Assembly (NCBI GenBank): GCA_017999235.1
Contig: JAGOBN010000252.1
Location: forward strand, 1-6,408
From: Anaerolineales bacterium
Lineage (GTDB): Bacteria > Chloroflexota > Anaerolineae > Anaerolineales > UBA6663
Direction of reading: 5' to 3'
Length of the DNA stretch: 6,408 nt
The notes under the pieces are model-generated. The model saw only the letters and a program-made list of their open reading frames with translations. It had not been told where the DNA came from and searched no databases. The translations under genes were made by a program, and so were the position numbers. Numbering within the stretch: the stretch's first letter is position 1; every line of letters begins with the position of its first letter. This document shows positions 6,172 through 6,408 of the stretch, piece after piece.

Positions 6172-6408
6172 ATGAAAACAACGGATCGCAATGCCTGGAT
6201 GGTGTTCCCCGCCCTAGTCGTGATCGGCCTCTTGGTGGCTTGGGCGGGCAGTCAGGGCGGGACTGTGATCGCTGGAGTTCCTCTCTTTGCTGTGTCAGTC
6301 GGGCTGGCCTTTCTAATTCAGTGGCTGGCCTTTGTCCCCGCCTATGTATTACAGACCGAAAAATTCTTCGATCTGACGGGCAGCCTCACCTATATTTCAG
6401 TAATCTCA
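6172..6408 (+). CDS. DUF1295 / steroid 5-alpha-reductase-like membrane protein (partial, 5' end only)
   Basis: The frame is open from the ATG at 6172 to the right edge: 79 codons, with the rest missing. Hydrophobic segments lie at about residues 10-27 and 33-60. The stretch after them, QTEKFFDLTGSLTY (residues 61-74), is a signature of DUF1295 proteins, which belong to the group related to 3-oxo-5-alpha-steroid 4-dehydrogenases. Family members are integral membrane proteins, usually 250-300 residues, with a NADPH-linked reductase-like C-terminal part that is not in this window. The substrate of bacterial members is generally unknown. The ATG is the only plausible start: no in-frame ATG precedes it in the nearby upstream sequence, and the hydrophobic segment follows at the right distance. 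No good Shine-Dalgarno sequence is seen in the 20 bases before it. The gene is divergent from the DUF3597 gene, and no functional link between them is evident. Confidence 0.85.
   Translation, partial: MKTTDRNAWMVFPALVVIGLLVAWAGSQGGTVIAGVPLFAVSVGLAFLIQWLAFVPAYVLQTEKFFDLTGSLTYISVIS

Overview
The window is GC-rich, gene-dense bacterial DNA with almost all coding on the minus strand. No rRNA, tRNA, CRISPR array or insertion sequence is visible. The many PAS domains, the ABC-type periplasmic sensor, the CheC/CheY pair and the high GC suggest an environmental bacterium with much signal transduction. A Chloroflexota (Anaerolineae-like) or deltaproteobacterial-type genome would fit, but this is a guess from architecture and not a phylogenetic result.

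Layout, right to left on the minus strand. (1) 5150-5809 encodes a DUF3597-family protein: a short conserved N-terminus, about 80 residues of Ala/Pro/Lys repeats, and the conserved C-terminal domain. It has its own strong intrinsic terminator at 4946-4983. (2) An intergenic region of about 360 bp (4585-4945) holds short repeats and must carry the leader of the next operon. (3) 1-4584 is a tight three-gene signalling operon: a single-domain CheY-like response regulator (4180-4584), a CheC-like phospho-response-regulator phosphatase (3559-4170) and a very large membrane sensor histidine kinase (1-3519, cut by the window edge). The kinase has a signal peptide, a periplasmic ABC_sub_bind-like domain, one transmembrane helix, a coiled coil, four PAS domains, and HisKA and HATPase_c domains. 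On the plus strand, divergent from the DUF3597 gene, the 5' end of a DUF1295/steroid 5-alpha-reductase-like membrane protein begins at 6172 and runs off the right edge.

How the genes may work together (inference): the kinase would sense a periplasmic ligand through a binding-protein-like domain, with further cytoplasmic input through the PAS domains, and feed phosphate to the CheY-like protein. The CheC-like protein would remove that phosphate. This resembles the output half of a chemotaxis pathway (kinase, CheY, CheC), but a PAS-type kinase stands where CheA and the receptor array would be. The DUF3597 and DUF1295 genes show no evident link to this module.
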